This document shows, piece after piece, positions 51,251 through 62,463 of a DNA stretch of 64,000 nucleotides. The position numbers were made by a program, and so were the translations under genes. The DNA lies in assembly GCF_004354985.1 (NCBI RefSeq), contig NZ_SMSK01000006.1:186001-250000 (forward strand). The letters run 5' to 3'. How positions within the stretch are numbered: the first letter of the stretch is position 1; every line of letters begins with the position of its first letter. The DNA is from Segetibacter sp. 3557_3 (GTDB lineage: Bacteria; Bacteroidota; Bacteroidia; Chitinophagales; Chitinophagaceae). The notes below the pieces were generated by a model, which saw only the letters and a list, made by a program, of their open reading frames with translations, made no database searches and was not told the origin of the DNA.

Positions 51251-53464
51251 TTAAAGATTATTATTGATAGCATCCTGGGTACGATCTACACCCCAGCTAA
51301 GAAATAATCCGATAAACAAAAAACGGTTTGCTGGTGGTGTAATTGGCTCTTTGGCTTTGCCATCGTGCGAATAGTTATATCCAAACACTTGTTTACTTCC
51401 TAAAACGTTTGTAGCTGAACCAACCAATACCGCATACGATCCGGCTATCCTCGTAACGTAGTTGAAACTAAATCCGAGATTGTGGTAATCAATTGTTTCA
51501 CCCTGGTCAGCAATCCGGTATTTCATAGAGGTGTTGTCTAAGCGCAGGTTATAATATGGTCGCCCAGTCGCATACGAATAAGTGAAATTAAACCCGGTTG
51601 AAATTTTGCTTACCCATCTTTTTAACACCAGGGAAGTTGTGTGATCGGCAGCGAAATTTGGCTGGAGTTTTCCCGGGTAATTCAGGTAATCTCGTTTTGT
51701 ATCGAGGTAGGAATAACTGATCCAATAGTCAAGGCCCTTAATCGTTTTTTTGTCGCGCCAGAATAATTCAACACCCTTTGCATAGCCTTCGCCGTCATTG
51801 TTATATACCGGCGATGTTTTAACGAGGTCGTGGTACTTTTTATAAAAGCCTTCCAACCTAAACGTATAGTACTTGTTTGCTTTTTGGTAGTTTGCTATGT
51901 AATGGGTTGCCCGGGTATAACCAAGCGCTGTTGTCTGAACAAGCTGAAGGTTTTCGGGCTTTTGGTAAAAAGTACCGTAAGCCACAGAGGCCTGCGCATC
52001 TTTTCCTGTTTTGTACGCCAGCGACAACCTGGGTGCAACATTGAATTTGTCGATCACAGAAGAATATTCACCCCTTACCCCAATCTTAGCAGCCAGGTTG
52101 TTGGTTAGGTAAATATCCGTTTCGGCAAAAGTTGCCGTGAAGTGGTCAGTAAGCTCTTTACTTTTATTGTTGAAATTGCTGTGCGTATAAGCATACCAAT
52201 ATTCGCCCCCAAACCTGAGGGAACTTATACCCCTGAGTTTCTTTTCAAATACGGTTTTTAATTGTGATAGATCCTGTCGGGTCCGCCCGCTGAAATTTTT
52301 GTCTTTTAACCATTGCTGGTCGTAGGTTTTGGGTTGATTTAATTTATCCTGTAATTCATTACTGATATTATCTAAATTGGTGCTGTAGCTTGCTCCGGCG
52401 TTTAATCTCCATCCGTTTCCAAGGCTTTCTTTCCAGCTTAGGTTGTTGTACCAGTTTGTACTCTGCAATGCAAAAGCATCTTTCAGAAAACTGCTGTCAA
52501 TATCAGGGCGCCTGATACCAAGTTTGTTGCTGCTAAACGTGGTATAGTACTTAACCATCCCACCGTTTTTTGTTTTAAACCGGTAATTGAAATCGGCAGT
52601 ATGAAATTGCGGAACCTTGAAGTAATCGATTTTCTGTTTTACAACTTCAAAGTATGCAGTAAGGTTGGTATAGCCATAGTTGGCACCCCAGCTTACTTTC
52701 TTATTCTTCTCTAGTTTCTGGTAACCGGCACCCACAAAAATTGGCGTAATCGATGCATTGGCTGTGCTCTGATCAGGCAAGTCGATCGACTCTAAAATCA
52801 ACGCAGAAGACAAGGCCTGGCCATACAGGGCCGAATAGCCGCCTGTACTGAAAACGGTGCCTTTAAACAGCGCAGGACCAAACCGCCCGCGTTGTGCAAC
52901 ATCCGGTACACTTGTATAATATGGATTGTTAACTACGGTACCATCTATGTACTGCTTTGTTTCATAACCTGCTCCGCCACGTACAAATAGCCCTTCCTGG
53001 TCGCCTATCTGCTGTGCCCCCGGTAATGTTCTTACTGCCGCGGTTATGTCGGCGTTAGCGCCGCCTGTAGTAAGTACATCAAGCGTGCTCAACACCGTTG
53101 TGGCACGTTTACGATCACCGGCTTCAAAGGTGCCCGCAGTTACCATTACTGCTTTTAGCTCATCGAGCTTCTCTTTTACAGTGATCCGCAATCCCCCCAG
53201 GTCGGTGGCAATAGTAATTTTTTGTGCGATAGTATGAAAGCCAACACTGCTGACTTCCAATACCTGTTCCCCCATTTCAGTAGTGCGAAAACTAAATTGT
53301 CCCAAAGAGTCGGTTGTTGCGCCATCATAACTATTCTTTATGGCAATGCTTGCACCAGCTACCCCTCTTCCTTTAGCATCCCTTACGTTGCCCGAAATTT
53401 TAACCTGGGCTCCTGCGAGATTGAAGGAGAAAATCATGACCAGGAAAACAAGAATATTTTTCAT
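51251..53464 (-). CDS. TonB-dependent outer-membrane receptor with carboxypeptidase-like domain
   Basis: The protein has 737 residues from the ATG at 53464. A signal peptide (KNILVFLVMIFSFNLAGAQ) is followed by a carboxypeptidase-regulatory-like domain (about 21-105; ISGNVRDAKGRGVAGASI), the plug (about 115-230, with LFVRGGAGYETKQYIDG) and a 22-strand barrel. No SusD partner, TonB or siderophore gene is adjacent, so the ligand is unknown. The start is fixed by a near-perfect promoter at 53482-53513, upstream of which the earlier in-frame codons cannot be transcribed. Confidence 0.93.
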   Translation of the reverse strand: MKNILVFLVMIFSFNLAGAQVKISGNVRDAKGRGVAGASIAIKNSYDGATTDSLGQFSFRTTEMGEQVLEVSSVGFHTIAQKITIATDLGGLRITVKEKLDELKAVMVTAGTFEAGDRKRATTVLSTLDVLTTGGANADITAAVRTLPGAQQIGDQEGLFVRGGAGYETKQYIDGTVVNNPYYTSVPDVAQRGRFGPALFKGTVFSTGGYSALYGQALSSALILESIDLPDQSTANASITPIFVGAGYQKLEKNKKVSWGANYGYTNLTAYFEVVKQKIDYFKVPQFHTADFNYRFKTKNGGMVKYYTTFSSNKLGIRRPDIDSSFLKDAFALQSTNWYNNLSWKESLGNGWRLNAGASYSTNLDNISNELQDKLNQPKTYDQQWLKDKNFSGRTRQDLSQLKTVFEKKLRGISSLRFGGEYWYAYTHSNFNNKSKELTDHFTATFAETDIYLTNNLAAKIGVRGEYSSVIDKFNVAPRLSLAYKTGKDAQASVAYGTFYQKPENLQLVQTTALGYTRATHYIANYQKANKYYTFRLEGFYKKYHDLVKTSPVYNNDGEGYAKGVELFWRDKKTIKGLDYWISYSYLDTKRDYLNYPGKLQPNFAADHTTSLVLKRWVSKISTGFNFTYSYATGRPYYNLRLDNTSMKYRIADQGETIDYHNLGFSFNYVTRIAGSYAVLVGSATNVLGSKQVFGYNYSHDGKAKEPITPPANRFLFIGLFLSWGVDRTQDAINNNL

Positions 53465-53481
53465 CTGTGCTAATTGTTCAA

Positions 53482-53513
53482 CAAACATAGACTGGTTTAT
53501 TTTATAAACCAAA
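53482..53513 (-). promoter_or_regulatory. Promoter of the TonB-dependent receptor gene
   Basis: On the minus strand TTTG (53510-53513), a 20-base spacer and TATGTTTG (53482-53489) match the Bacteroidetes promoter at every specified base. The start codon is 17 bases downstream. Confidence 0.75.
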
Positions 53514-53520
53514 CTATGTT
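53484..53520. promoter_or_regulatory. Large palindrome enclosing the receptor promoter (candidate operator)
   Basis: AACATAG (53484-53490) pairs with CTATGTT (53514-53520), and GGTTTAT (53494-53500) with ATAAACC (53504-53510). They are separated by a 3x3 mismatch and a 3-base centre. All but two bases of the promoter lie within it, so a dimeric regulator binding here would block transcription. Confidence 0.55.
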
Positions 53521-53539
53521 GTAAATATTTTTACAAAAG

Positions 53540-53574
53540 AAAAGGGGACGCCGATTGACGTCCCCCCTTTTCTA
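53540..53574 (-). terminator. Intrinsic terminator of the T9SS esterase gene
   Basis: GGGGACG (53544-53550) and CGTCCCC (53559-53565) form the stem with an 8-base loop. The minus strand continues into TTTTCTTTTG. Confidence 0.75.
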
Positions 53575-53686
53575 TTGCTGTTGTACAGCTTTAAGCCGCT
53601 TACCGGTATTTGCTGCCGGTCGTATAACGCAGGCATTAGCCGAATGCCTTTAACCCGCAGATATCGTAAACCGGCTTTTGTGCCTT

Positions 53687-55117
53687 CTATTGAAGAATTC
53701 TGAGTGTTTGCCTGCTATTGTCCGGCGCTACCAATTCAACGGTATAATGCCCTTTTGGAAGAATACCTGCAGCAACTACAGTTTGTGTTGCATTGCCGCC
53801 CTGGTGATTGATGGTTTTTGCCAGTACAACCTGCCCGCTGGTAGTAAGCAGGTTCACGGTGTAATTGCCCTTCGGCTTATTACTGAATTGGATATTAACG
53901 TTACCGCCCACAATGGGATTTGGATACACGTTATATCCGGCAGCTGCCTTGAGTGTGCTTATCCTGATGATCGGTGTAAACGCTAGTTTACCGTTGTAGC
54001 TGGTGCTCCTGAGCCGGTAGAAGTTTGTGCCCTCATATGGGTTATCATCCAACCAGGTATACTTTACCGCCTGCAAACTATTCAGTGGCTGCTTACTTCC
54101 AACAGTGCTAAATGTAATTCCGTCAGCCGATCTCTCCACCTCGTAGCTTTTAACATCGGCCTCATTGTCTGCCTTCCACTCCAGCACAATCTTATTTGTT
54201 TGTGTAAATGCCTTTAATGAGCCAAGCGTAATGGGCAGTGTTTGTGCATCCTGTTCAAAACCGGCAGCATTGAAAATGTCAACCCCAAACATGACCTGTC
54301 CCGTTGCACTATAATGTACCCAGTCCTGCAAGGGATAAGAATCGCAATCTATCAATATCGCATTGTTGGCCGGATTAGCGCAATACCTCGCCTGCGCAGC
54401 CCGTACAGAATCGCGATAGGGGTAGCCAACCGGGGCATAGATCCGGCCAATTACCTTTTTGTATCCCGATTGCGGGAACTGGTAGGTCGCGACAACCTTG
54501 TTCCACACGTTTTCAATCGAAACGAAAAACCTGGTAAGGTTTACAGCATAGGCATTGGCATCAGCGACTGTTTTCGCATCATCTTCACCTTGCATCCATA
54601 TGATTCCCTTGAGGTCAAGTTTATAACCTTTTTGGTTTGCCTGGTTAACGGCGAGCTCAAGCCACTGGGTAAACTGTTGCCATCTTCCTCCTGCCTGCCA
54701 CTCGTACTGACCCGGCAATGTTGGCCGCCAGTCACCCGCAAGCGTAGTTCCACCCTGGCCTTGTTTAAACACCAGTCGTTTACGCGGGTTTCTGGAATGA
54801 AGCTGTTTCATTAGCGAAGCCTCGGGACCAAACTGCGAGTTGTCTGCATAATTCTCGCACATGGTATTAAGTCCTACGTTTAGCGGCTCAATCACCGCTG
54901 AAAAAGCACCATGCCCGGGATTCCAAATTTCTGTTTGGGGTATCAGCCCTTTATATTGGGCGGCATCTGCGGTGGTCATACTCCCGGCGGGGCACCAGCC
55001 GGTGTTGGATTGCCCAAGCACCATGTAAAAGGGGACGATGGTATTGCTTTGTGCAGTTGCTACTAAAGAAACACAGCTTAAAAGAAATGAGCACGCAAAA
55101 ACGTAAAGATTTCTCAT
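53687..55117 (-). CDS. Secreted sialate O-acetylesterase-like SGNH hydrolase with T9SS sorting domain
   Basis: The protein has 476 residues. After a signal peptide (to about residue 23) comes an SGNH/SASA esterase domain: nucleophile Ser37 in VLGQSNTGW, WMQGEDDAK in the middle, and DWVHYSATGQ supplying the catalytic Asp and His. A fibronectin-like domain (about 320-400) follows. The end is a type A sorting domain (NVYPNPIVGGNVNIQF), which sends it through the type IX system to the cell surface or medium. It probably deacetylates carbohydrate esters; the exact substrate is unknown. Confidence 0.9.
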   Translation of the reverse strand: MRNLYVFACSFLLSCVSLVATAQSNTIVPFYMVLGQSNTGWCPAGSMTTADAAQYKGLIPQTEIWNPGHGAFSAVIEPLNVGLNTMCENYADNSQFGPEASLMKQLHSRNPRKRLVFKQGQGGTTLAGDWRPTLPGQYEWQAGGRWQQFTQWLELAVNQANQKGYKLDLKGIIWMQGEDDAKTVADANAYAVNLTRFFVSIENVWNKVVATYQFPQSGYKKVIGRIYAPVGYPYRDSVRAAQARYCANPANNAILIDCDSYPLQDWVHYSATGQVMFGVDIFNAAGFEQDAQTLPITLGSLKAFTQTNKIVLEWKADNEADVKSYEVERSADGITFSTVGSKQPLNSLQAVKYTWLDDNPYEGTNFYRLRSTSYNGKLAFTPIIRISTLKAAAGYNVYPNPIVGGNVNIQFSNKPKGNYTVNLLTTSGQVVLAKTINHQGGNATQTVVAAGILPKGHYTVELVAPDNSRQTLRILQ

Positions 55118-55251
55118 TCGATATTGGGGTTTTAAGATGGCATAACGTTAAGGGAACGTACTTTATTTTAAGTAAGGATCATCGACCTAAAAAATTGTGC
55201 AAAGCACTGCTCCTCAACCTATTTCAAATCCAATAACCGGAAATCATGGGC

Positions 55252-55284
55252 AAAAAAAAGCGGCTCCGAACATTCGAAGCCGCT
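55252..55284 (-). terminator. Terminator at the end of the ATP synthase operon
   Basis: AGCGGCT (55259-55265) pairs with AGCCGCT (55278-55284), with an inner CGAA/TTCG stem after one mismatch. Eight T residues follow on the minus strand. It lies 21 bases after the atpA stop codon. Confidence 0.88.
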
Positions 55285-55305
55285 ACAATTGTAAACAACT
55301 AAATA

Positions 55306-56883
55306 TTACTTATAACCGCCGATCAGGTTTTTGGCCATCTTAACCATCTTTGCCAATCCTTCTTCAGGCAGATTACCTTTTTTAAATTCTGCAAGTACCT
55401 CAGGTAATTGCGTTTCCATTTCGTTAAGGAAATCGTTTTCAAATTCCTTTACACGTTTTACCGGAACAGCAGTTAACAATCCTTGTGTACCCAGGTAAAT
55501 AATGGCAACTTGTTTCTCAACCGACATTGGCGAATACTGAAGTTGCTTCAACACCTCTACGTTACGTGATCCCTTATCGAGAACCGCTTTGGTAGCAGCA
55601 TCGAGGTCTCCACCAAATTTAGAGAAGGCCTCAAGCTCACGATACAGTGCCTGGTCAAGTTTCAATGTACCAGACACCTTTTTCATCGATTTGATCTGTG
55701 CGTTACCACCTACACGGCTTACAGAGATACCCACGTTAATTGCAGGTCTGATACCGGCGTTAAACAGGTTACCTTCAAGAAAGATCTGGCCATCGGTGAT
55801 CGAGATCACGTTGGTAGGAATATAGGCCGAAACGTCACCAGCCTGTGTTTCAATGATCGGAAGCGCTGTAAGCGAACCTCCACCTTTAACAATGTGGCGA
55901 ATGCTCTCCGGCAGGTCATTCATCTTGCGGGCAATTTCATCTTTAGAAATAACCTTCGCTGCCCTTTCAAGCAAACGGCTGTGCAGGTAGAAAACGTCAC
56001 CTGGATAAGCCTCACGTCCGGGTGGTCTTCTAAGCAAAAGAGAAACTTCGCGATACGCAACTGCCTGCTTCGAAAGATCATCATAAATAATCAATGCAGG
56101 ACGACCAGTATCCCTGAAGAATTCACCCAGTGCAGCACCGGCAAATGGCGCATAGAACTGTTGAGGAGCAGGATCACTTGCAGAGGCGGCAACAATGGTT
56201 GTATAAGCCATCGCACCATTTTCTTCAAGTACCTTCATGATACCAGCGATTGTACTTGCCTTTTGCCCGATGGCAACGTAGATACAATAAACAGGTTTAC
56301 CCGCTTCGTAAAACTCTTTCTGGTTAATGATTGTATCAACACAGATAGCTGATTTACCAGTCTGGCGGTCACCAATTACAAGCTCACGCTGTCCACGGCC
56401 AATTGGGATCATTGCGTCAATGGCCTTAATACCAGTTTGCAATGGCTCTTTTACAGGCTCTCTAAAGATAACCCCGGGCGCTTTGCGCTCAAGTGGCATC
56501 TCATACAATTCACCCGAAATCGGCCCCTTGCCATCGATGGGTTCGCCAAGCATGTTGATAACACGACCGCTCATTCCATCACCAACCCTTATCGATGCAA
56601 TCTTCCCCGTACGACGTACGGTAGATCCTTCTTTTACATTCTCCTGTTCGCCCATCAATACCACACCTACGTTGTCTTCTTCAAGGTTAAGTGCAATCGC
56701 CCTCACCCCGCTTTCAAATTCTACCAGCTCACCACTACGAACATTGTTTAACCCGTAAATGCGGGCAATTCCATCGCCCACCTGCAATACGGTACCAACC
56801 TCCTCCAGGTCGGCCGAGGCATTAAAATTACTCAGCTGTTGCCTCAATATCGCTGATATTTCATCTGGCTTAATTTCAACCAT
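55306..56883 (-). CDS. atpA: F1F0 ATP synthase, alpha subunit
   Basis: The protein has 525 residues and full family length. It forms the non-catalytic nucleotide-binding subunits of the F1 hexamer on the cytoplasmic side. The Walker A motif is GDRQTGKS (171-178), and the conserved SRVGGNAQ and [21 protein letters not shown] segments are present. It is the last gene of the atpB-E-F-H-A set. A strong terminator follows at once, so atpG, the usual next gene, is not in this operon. A 230-base gap separates it from atpH. Confidence 0.98.
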   Translation of the reverse strand: MVEIKPDEISAILRQQLSNFNASADLEEVGTVLQVGDGIARIYGLNNVRSGELVEFESGVRAIALNLEEDNVGVVLMGEQENVKEGSTVRRTGKIASIRVGDGMSGRVINMLGEPIDGKGPISGELYEMPLERKAPGVIFREPVKEPLQTGIKAIDAMIPIGRGQRELVIGDRQTGKSAICVDTIINQKEFYEAGKPVYCIYVAIGQKASTIAGIMKVLEENGAMAYTTIVAASASDPAPQQFYAPFAGAALGEFFRDTGRPALIIYDDLSKQAVAYREVSLLLRRPPGREAYPGDVFYLHSRLLERAAKVISKDEIARKMNDLPESIRHIVKGGGSLTALPIIETQAGDVSAYIPTNVISITDGQIFLEGNLFNAGIRPAINVGISVSRVGGNAQIKSMKKVSGTLKLDQALYRELEAFSKFGGDLDAATKAVLDKGSRNVEVLKQLQYSPMSVEKQVAIIYLGTQGLLTAVPVKRVKEFENDFLNEMETQLPEVLAEFKKGNLPEEGLAKMVKMAKNLIGGYK

Positions 56884-57113
56884 ATACAGATTTTAGCCTT
56901 TGCCGCTACTCAGGCAAAGATGTTAGAAATACCCTTTTCAACAGAAAGCAAAGGGAAGCTTTTTTTCTTTTGTGACCAGCACATCATCTATACTGATCAT
57001 TCTTGCCACGCTCGCTTGTACGGCATTGCTAATGGCGGCGAAGCATAACGCCATCGAACGGCGCTTGCAAAGCTATAATAATCCGGAAATAAAGAACGTT
57101 GTGAACGGCAAAC

Positions 57114-57677
57114 CTATCGGATTTGCTGTAAGTAAAAATTCTTGTCAAACTGCGCCTTCACATCCCTGAGGTCACGCGCTATGCTGGCATCAACAAGGTT
57201 ATTGTCAAACTCCAGGATAAAGCCGCCGATCAATTCTTCCCGCACCTTCGACTCCAGTTCTATGTGTTCGATATCAGTTTCACGGATCAGTCTTTCCACC
57301 AGGGACTTCTTAACCGATTCACTAACCGGCACAGCGGTGGTCAGCTTAACTTTGTGAATGCCATTTAGTGCGTTATACTGATCAATAAATGCTTCAACAA
57401 TTTCGGGCAGATAAAACTCACGGTTCTTGCTTACCAGCAATTGCGTAAAAAGATAAGTAACCCCGGTAATCTTTTCTTTTAATAGTGCTTCTAATATTTT
57501 GGCCTTCTTTTCAATTGAAATTACAGGACTTTTAATCATTTGTACAAACTCCGGGCTTTGTTTACACACCCCCTGCAGGTATTTCATGTCGTTGTACACA
57601 GCCGCCACCTGGTCTCTTTCTCTTGCAAGATCAAGAAGGCTTTTTGCGTACCTGCCGGCTAAACGTGGATTAAGCAT
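57114..57677 (-). CDS. atpH: F1F0 ATP synthase, delta subunit
   Basis: The protein has 187 residues. It links F1 to the b-subunit stalk. The N-terminal helical domain (NPRLAGRYAKSLLDLARERDQ) and C-terminal motif (VREELIGGFILEFDNNLVDASI) are typical of the OSCP/delta family. It lies 43 bases after atpF and 230 bases before atpA on the minus strand, an unusually long internal gap. Confidence 0.95.
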   Translation of the reverse strand: MLNPRLAGRYAKSLLDLARERDQVAAVYNDMKYLQGVCKQSPEFVQMIKSPVISIEKKAKILEALLKEKITGVTYLFTQLLVSKNREFYLPEIVEAFIDQYNALNGIHKVKLTTAVPVSESVKKSLVERLIRETDIEHIELESKVREELIGGFILEFDNNLVDASIARDLRDVKAQFDKNFYLQQIR

Positions 57678-57720
57678 TTGAGAATTTTATATGTTGCGCT
57701 AATTAACATCCCTTGCAGGA

Positions 57721-58215
57721 TTAATTGAGTTTTACCGTTTCAGCCAGCTGGTTGATGTATCCTTCCTGTTCATTGGAATTTGCCAGTTCACGACGCAAAA
57801 CCTTTTCCGAAACCTCGATCACAAGCTTTCCAATCTGGTTTTTAACATCGGTAAGTGCAGCATTTTTTTGTTGTTGTATGGCACCCTGTGCGTCAGCAAC
57901 TATGCGATCAAATTCAACCCTTGCTTTTTCTTTTGCATCGCTGATCATCTTGTCTGAAGCAACCTTTGCTTCTTTAATAATCCTAGCCCGCTCATCCCTC
58001 GCCGATGCAAGCAGCACCTCGTTTTCGTTGCGGATCTGCGCCATTTCGATCTTCATCTGCTCAGCGCTCGCAATTGATGTTGCAATGCCGGTTTCCCTTT
58101 CCTTAAGGGAAGCTAAAATAGGTTTCCAGGCAAACTTCCGGAGAATAAAAAATACAATCAAAAAAGCAAGCAATGTCCAAACGATCAAACCCAGCCCGGG
58201 TAATAAAAGTTGCAT
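57721..58215 (-). CDS. atpF: F1F0 ATP synthase, b subunit
   Basis: The protein has 164 residues. One N-terminal membrane helix (LGLIVWTLLAFLIVFFILRKF) is followed by a long charged helix that forms the peripheral stalk. The segment KFAWKPILASLKERE is the usual b-subunit junction. It follows atpE after 137 bases and precedes atpH by 43. Confidence 0.96.
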   Translation of the reverse strand: MQLLLPGLGLIVWTLLAFLIVFFILRKFAWKPILASLKERETGIATSIASAEQMKIEMAQIRNENEVLLASARDERARIIKEAKVASDKMISDAKEKARVEFDRIVADAQGAIQQQKNAALTDVKNQIGKLVIEVSEKVLRRELANSNEQEGYINQLAETVKLN

Positions 58216-58352
58216 ATCAATTCGGGATTTTATGAGAAGTCAAAAGGTATTCTCTTTCGACTTGTACTGTTACTTGAGAAAAGAATTACTGTATCCGCCG
58301 CCCTGTGCTTAAGATACAGTAATCAGTTTGTGCCTGTTGGGAAATAAGAACC

Positions 58353-59806
<1,454 letters not shown>

Positions 59807-59824
59807 ACCTATCCTAATTTTGCG

Positions 59825-59832
59825 CAAAGATA
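59825..59832 (-). promoter_or_regulatory. -7 promoter element of the atp operon
   Basis: TATCTTTG on the minus strand matches TAnnTTTG exactly and lies 18 bases upstream of atpB. The -33 position (about 59853) does not show TTTG. Confidence 0.5.
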
Positions 59833-60060
59833 AGGGTAAGCAGCAAAAAAAGCGACTGCAAATGGGTAAAATTGAAAATAAAACCATGCCATTTATCCTT
59901 TTCATTCCGCATATTTTTGATTGTGATTTGAGGAACGTGCGCACCTCTTAACTCGCTTTTTCGGTGACCTTAATACTTTCATGCACACCATTCAGGTATG
60001 CCGGTGTACTGAATACAGGCGGAACAACCCCTTTTCAAACCTTTCTTATCTTCATGTTTC

Positions 60061-61173
60061 ATGAAACGAATCCTGCGAAGGGTGTTGCTGCGGCCGGTGA
60101 TGTGGCTGGCAAACCGGTATAGTTCCAGGCCCGACAAGCTCAGGGTTCATAAAGCGCTGTCCGACCTGCATGAGCACCTGATTACAAATCCCGGCGAAAA
60201 GGGGTTGATCCTGTCATTCGAGGCAGAAAGCGGGCGCTTCATCATTTTTTCGGACCAGCACAAAGGCGCAGGAAACGGCGCGGATGATTTTGCAGGGGCA
60301 GAAAAGAACTATCTCGCGGCAATGAGGTATTATTTGGAGCGGGACTATACTTACATTAACCTGGGGGACTGCGAGGAGCTTTGGGAAAACTCGCTTGTGG
60401 CGGTAAAAAAGGCTAACGTAAATGCTTTTGAAGCTGAAAAGGCTTTTTTTGAGAAGAACGCCTATATAAAAGTATTTGGCAACCACGACCTTTATTGGGA
60501 TAATGATCCATTAGCAGGGTTTGAACTGGAAAAGATCTTTGGAAAGAAGGTGCCTATTTATGAAGGAGTGATACTACAGGCAGCAGTTAGCAATCAACCG
60601 TTACAGTTTTTTTTAACACATGGGCACCAGGGTGACACCCTGAGTGATGGAAATCTGTTTAGCAAGTGGTTTGTTGCCAATATCTGGGCTCCTCTTCAGT
60701 CTTATCTCGGCTTAAACCCAAATACCCCTGCATACGACGACCATTTGAAAACCACCCATAACAAGTTGATGTATGAGTGGGCTGCCTCGCAAGACGGTCT
60801 TGTACTAATTACCGGCCACACTCATCAACCGGTGTTTGAGTCGCTTACCTTTCTGGAAAGACTCTATAAAAAGCTTGGCATGGCAAGGGCTTCGGGTAAT
60901 GCAGCCGCCGTGAGTGAATATGAACAGTTGATTAAATTAAAAAAGATCAGCGGCGAAACCATGCCTGATTTTACGGCCTACAAACAAACGTACTTCAATA
61001 CCGGCTGTTGTTGCTTTAGCGATGGCGATGTTACGGGTATAGAGATCGCTGACGGATATATCCGGCTGGTAAAATGGGAATACACTGAGGCGTTGCCAAA
61101 GCGGGTTATCCTGGAAGAGCTGGCTTTGGAAAGCCTTATTCAACAGGTTGTGGCAGCCTCGGCTATAGCATAG
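60061..61173 (+). CDS. Calcineurin-like metallophosphoesterase
   Basis: The protein has 370 residues. The five metal-site blocks appear in order: FSDQHKG near residue 65, NLGDCEELW near 101, FGNHDLYWDND near 140, THGHQGD near 190, and ITGHTHQPVF near 250. It is a soluble two-metal phosphoesterase of unknown substrate. It is divergent from the atp operon with its own promoter region in 59833-60060, and no downstream partner is coupled. Confidence 0.9.
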   Translation: MKRILRRVLLRPVMWLANRYSSRPDKLRVHKALSDLHEHLITNPGEKGLILSFEAESGRFIIFSDQHKGAGNGADDFAGAEKNYLAAMRYYLERDYTYINLGDCEELWENSLVAVKKANVNAFEAEKAFFEKNAYIKVFGNHDLYWDNDPLAGFELEKIFGKKVPIYEGVILQAAVSNQPLQFFLTHGHQGDTLSDGNLFSKWFVANIWAPLQSYLGLNPNTPAYDDHLKTTHNKLMYEWAASQDGLVLITGHTHQPVFESLTFLERLYKKLGMARASGNAAAVSEYEQLIKLKKISGETMPDFTAYKQTYFNTGCCCFSDGDVTGIEIADGYIRLVKWEYTEALPKRVILEELALESLIQQVVAASAIA

Positions 61174-61283
61174 CTCCTTATAACAAATGTCTATATCGCC
61201 ATTAGCATCTTCGAGAGTAATATTCATCGGGCAGTAGTTCTTTGTGGGTTGTAAAAGCCTGTTGAATATTGAACCAACCGTAA

Positions 61284-61337
61284 AAGTGAGTGACACAACG
61301 ATGTCGCCCCATGGACCAATGCTAAGTACAAAAAAAA
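61284..61337 (+). repeat. Dispersed intergenic repeat, copy 4 of 4
   Basis: It starts with AAGTGAGTGACACAAC, identical over 16 bases to the copy at 18121-18136. It continues with CAACGATGTCGCCC, shared with the copy at 7845, and ends in an eight-base A-tract. It lies in the 271-base gap before the ECF sigma factor gene. Confidence 0.6.
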
Positions 61338-61444
61338 TCTTCTCGCCGCCCGGTCAGCCCTGGCCTGAGTCGGAAACTTCCGCTAAAAATAAAAGCGACA
61401 ATTTTAAAATATTATCTTTTGTCATCCGTCTGCCTTTGTATTAG

Positions 61445-62020
61445 ATGCCCCGAGCCCTTACGATATCGAACGAACCGTTGTTAGCGCCCAAAACAAACAT
61501 TGCTGAAGTAATTGCAACTTATAGCAAACGGCTTTTTGGCTTTATCAGGCAGCGGGTGGAAAGCGAGGAAGATGCCGAGGATATTCTCCAGGATGTTTTT
61601 TACCAGTTTATTGGTAGTGCTCAACCGATAGGGCAGGTAAGCGGATGGCTCTTTAGGGTAGCAAGAAATAAAATAACGGATGAGTACCGGCGGAAACATC
61701 CGGAATTACTTGAAGACCTGTACCCCGAACGGGGTGATGAAGATCAACTAAACTGGACAGAACTATTTTTTGATGCGGAAAATCCGGAAACGGAATACCT
61801 GAGGTCGATGTTTTGGGATGTGTTGGACCAGGCGTTACAGGAACTTCCTGCTGAACAACGTGATGTATTCATACTAAATGAACTTGACGGGGTTCCATTT
61901 AAGGTACTTGCTGCGCAGTGTGGTGAAACGGTAAATACCCTGATCTCGCGTAAACGTTATGCAGTATTACACCTTAGGGAGCGGCTCCGCGTTTTGAAAG
62001 ATGAATTATTAAATTATTAA
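61445..62020 (+). CDS. ECF-type sigma-70 family RNA polymerase sigma factor
   Basis: The protein has 191 residues. Region 2 contains LFGFIRQRVESEEDAEDILQDVF and the -10 reading segment GWLFRVARNKITDEYRR. Region 4 is LQELPAEQRDVFILNELDGVPFKVLA with its helix-turn-helix. It would direct polymerase to a small regulon. A small membrane protein gene follows after ten bases; it could act as a partner or target, but it lacks a recognisable anti-sigma domain. Confidence 0.93.
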   Translation: MPRALTISNEPLLAPKTNIAEVIATYSKRLFGFIRQRVESEEDAEDILQDVFYQFIGSAQPIGQVSGWLFRVARNKITDEYRRKHPELLEDLYPERGDEDQLNWTELFFDAENPETEYLRSMFWDVLDQALQELPAEQRDVFILNELDGVPFKVLAAQCGETVNTLISRKRYAVLHLRERLRVLKDELLNY

Positions 62021-62030
62021 ATCGAGGAAA

Positions 62031-62399
62031 ATGAAGCAATCATTTTGGAGGAGAAAAGTTGCCGGATTTATTTTGGTAGCGCTTGCAGCTATACTTCTGC
62101 TAAGCTTTGTTGTAATGAGCTTATGGAATGGGGTTCTTGTTAAGGTTGTACCGGTATCGCCGGTTAGTTTTGGACAGGCGCTTGGAATATTTGTGTTATC
62201 AAAGATTCTTTTTTCGGGCTTTAAAGGTCGTGGCTGGGGTAACCGGGGAAGGTGGAGCCAACAATTAAAAGACAAATGGCAGATGATGACACCGGAGGAA
62301 CAACAAAAGTTTAAACAAGACTGGCGGAACAGGTGTAGCAGGTGGAGTACCCGGCCCGAAACACAGGCCCAAACCACAACAGGATCGTCTGAACTGTAA
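62031..62399 (+). CDS. Small membrane protein co-encoded with the ECF sigma factor
   Basis: The protein has 122 residues and two hydrophobic helices (VAGFILVALAAILLLSFVVMSLW and VSFGQALGIFVLSKILFSGF). A soluble basic tail contains WSQQLKDKWQMMTPEEQQKFKQDW. The gene starts ten bases after the sigma factor stop, so they form an operon. An anti-sigma or sensing role is possible by position only; no zinc-finger or FecR domain is visible. Confidence 0.8.
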   Translation: MKQSFWRRKVAGFILVALAAILLLSFVVMSLWNGVLVKVVPVSPVSFGQALGIFVLSKILFSGFKGRGWGNRGRWSQQLKDKWQMMTPEEQQKFKQDWRNRCSRWSTRPETQAQTTTGSSEL

Positions 62400-62463
62400 T
62401 AAAATAATGCGTTCTGGAAACACAACGCTCCCGCTGTTTAGTCCAAAACTCAAACCCACTGCT

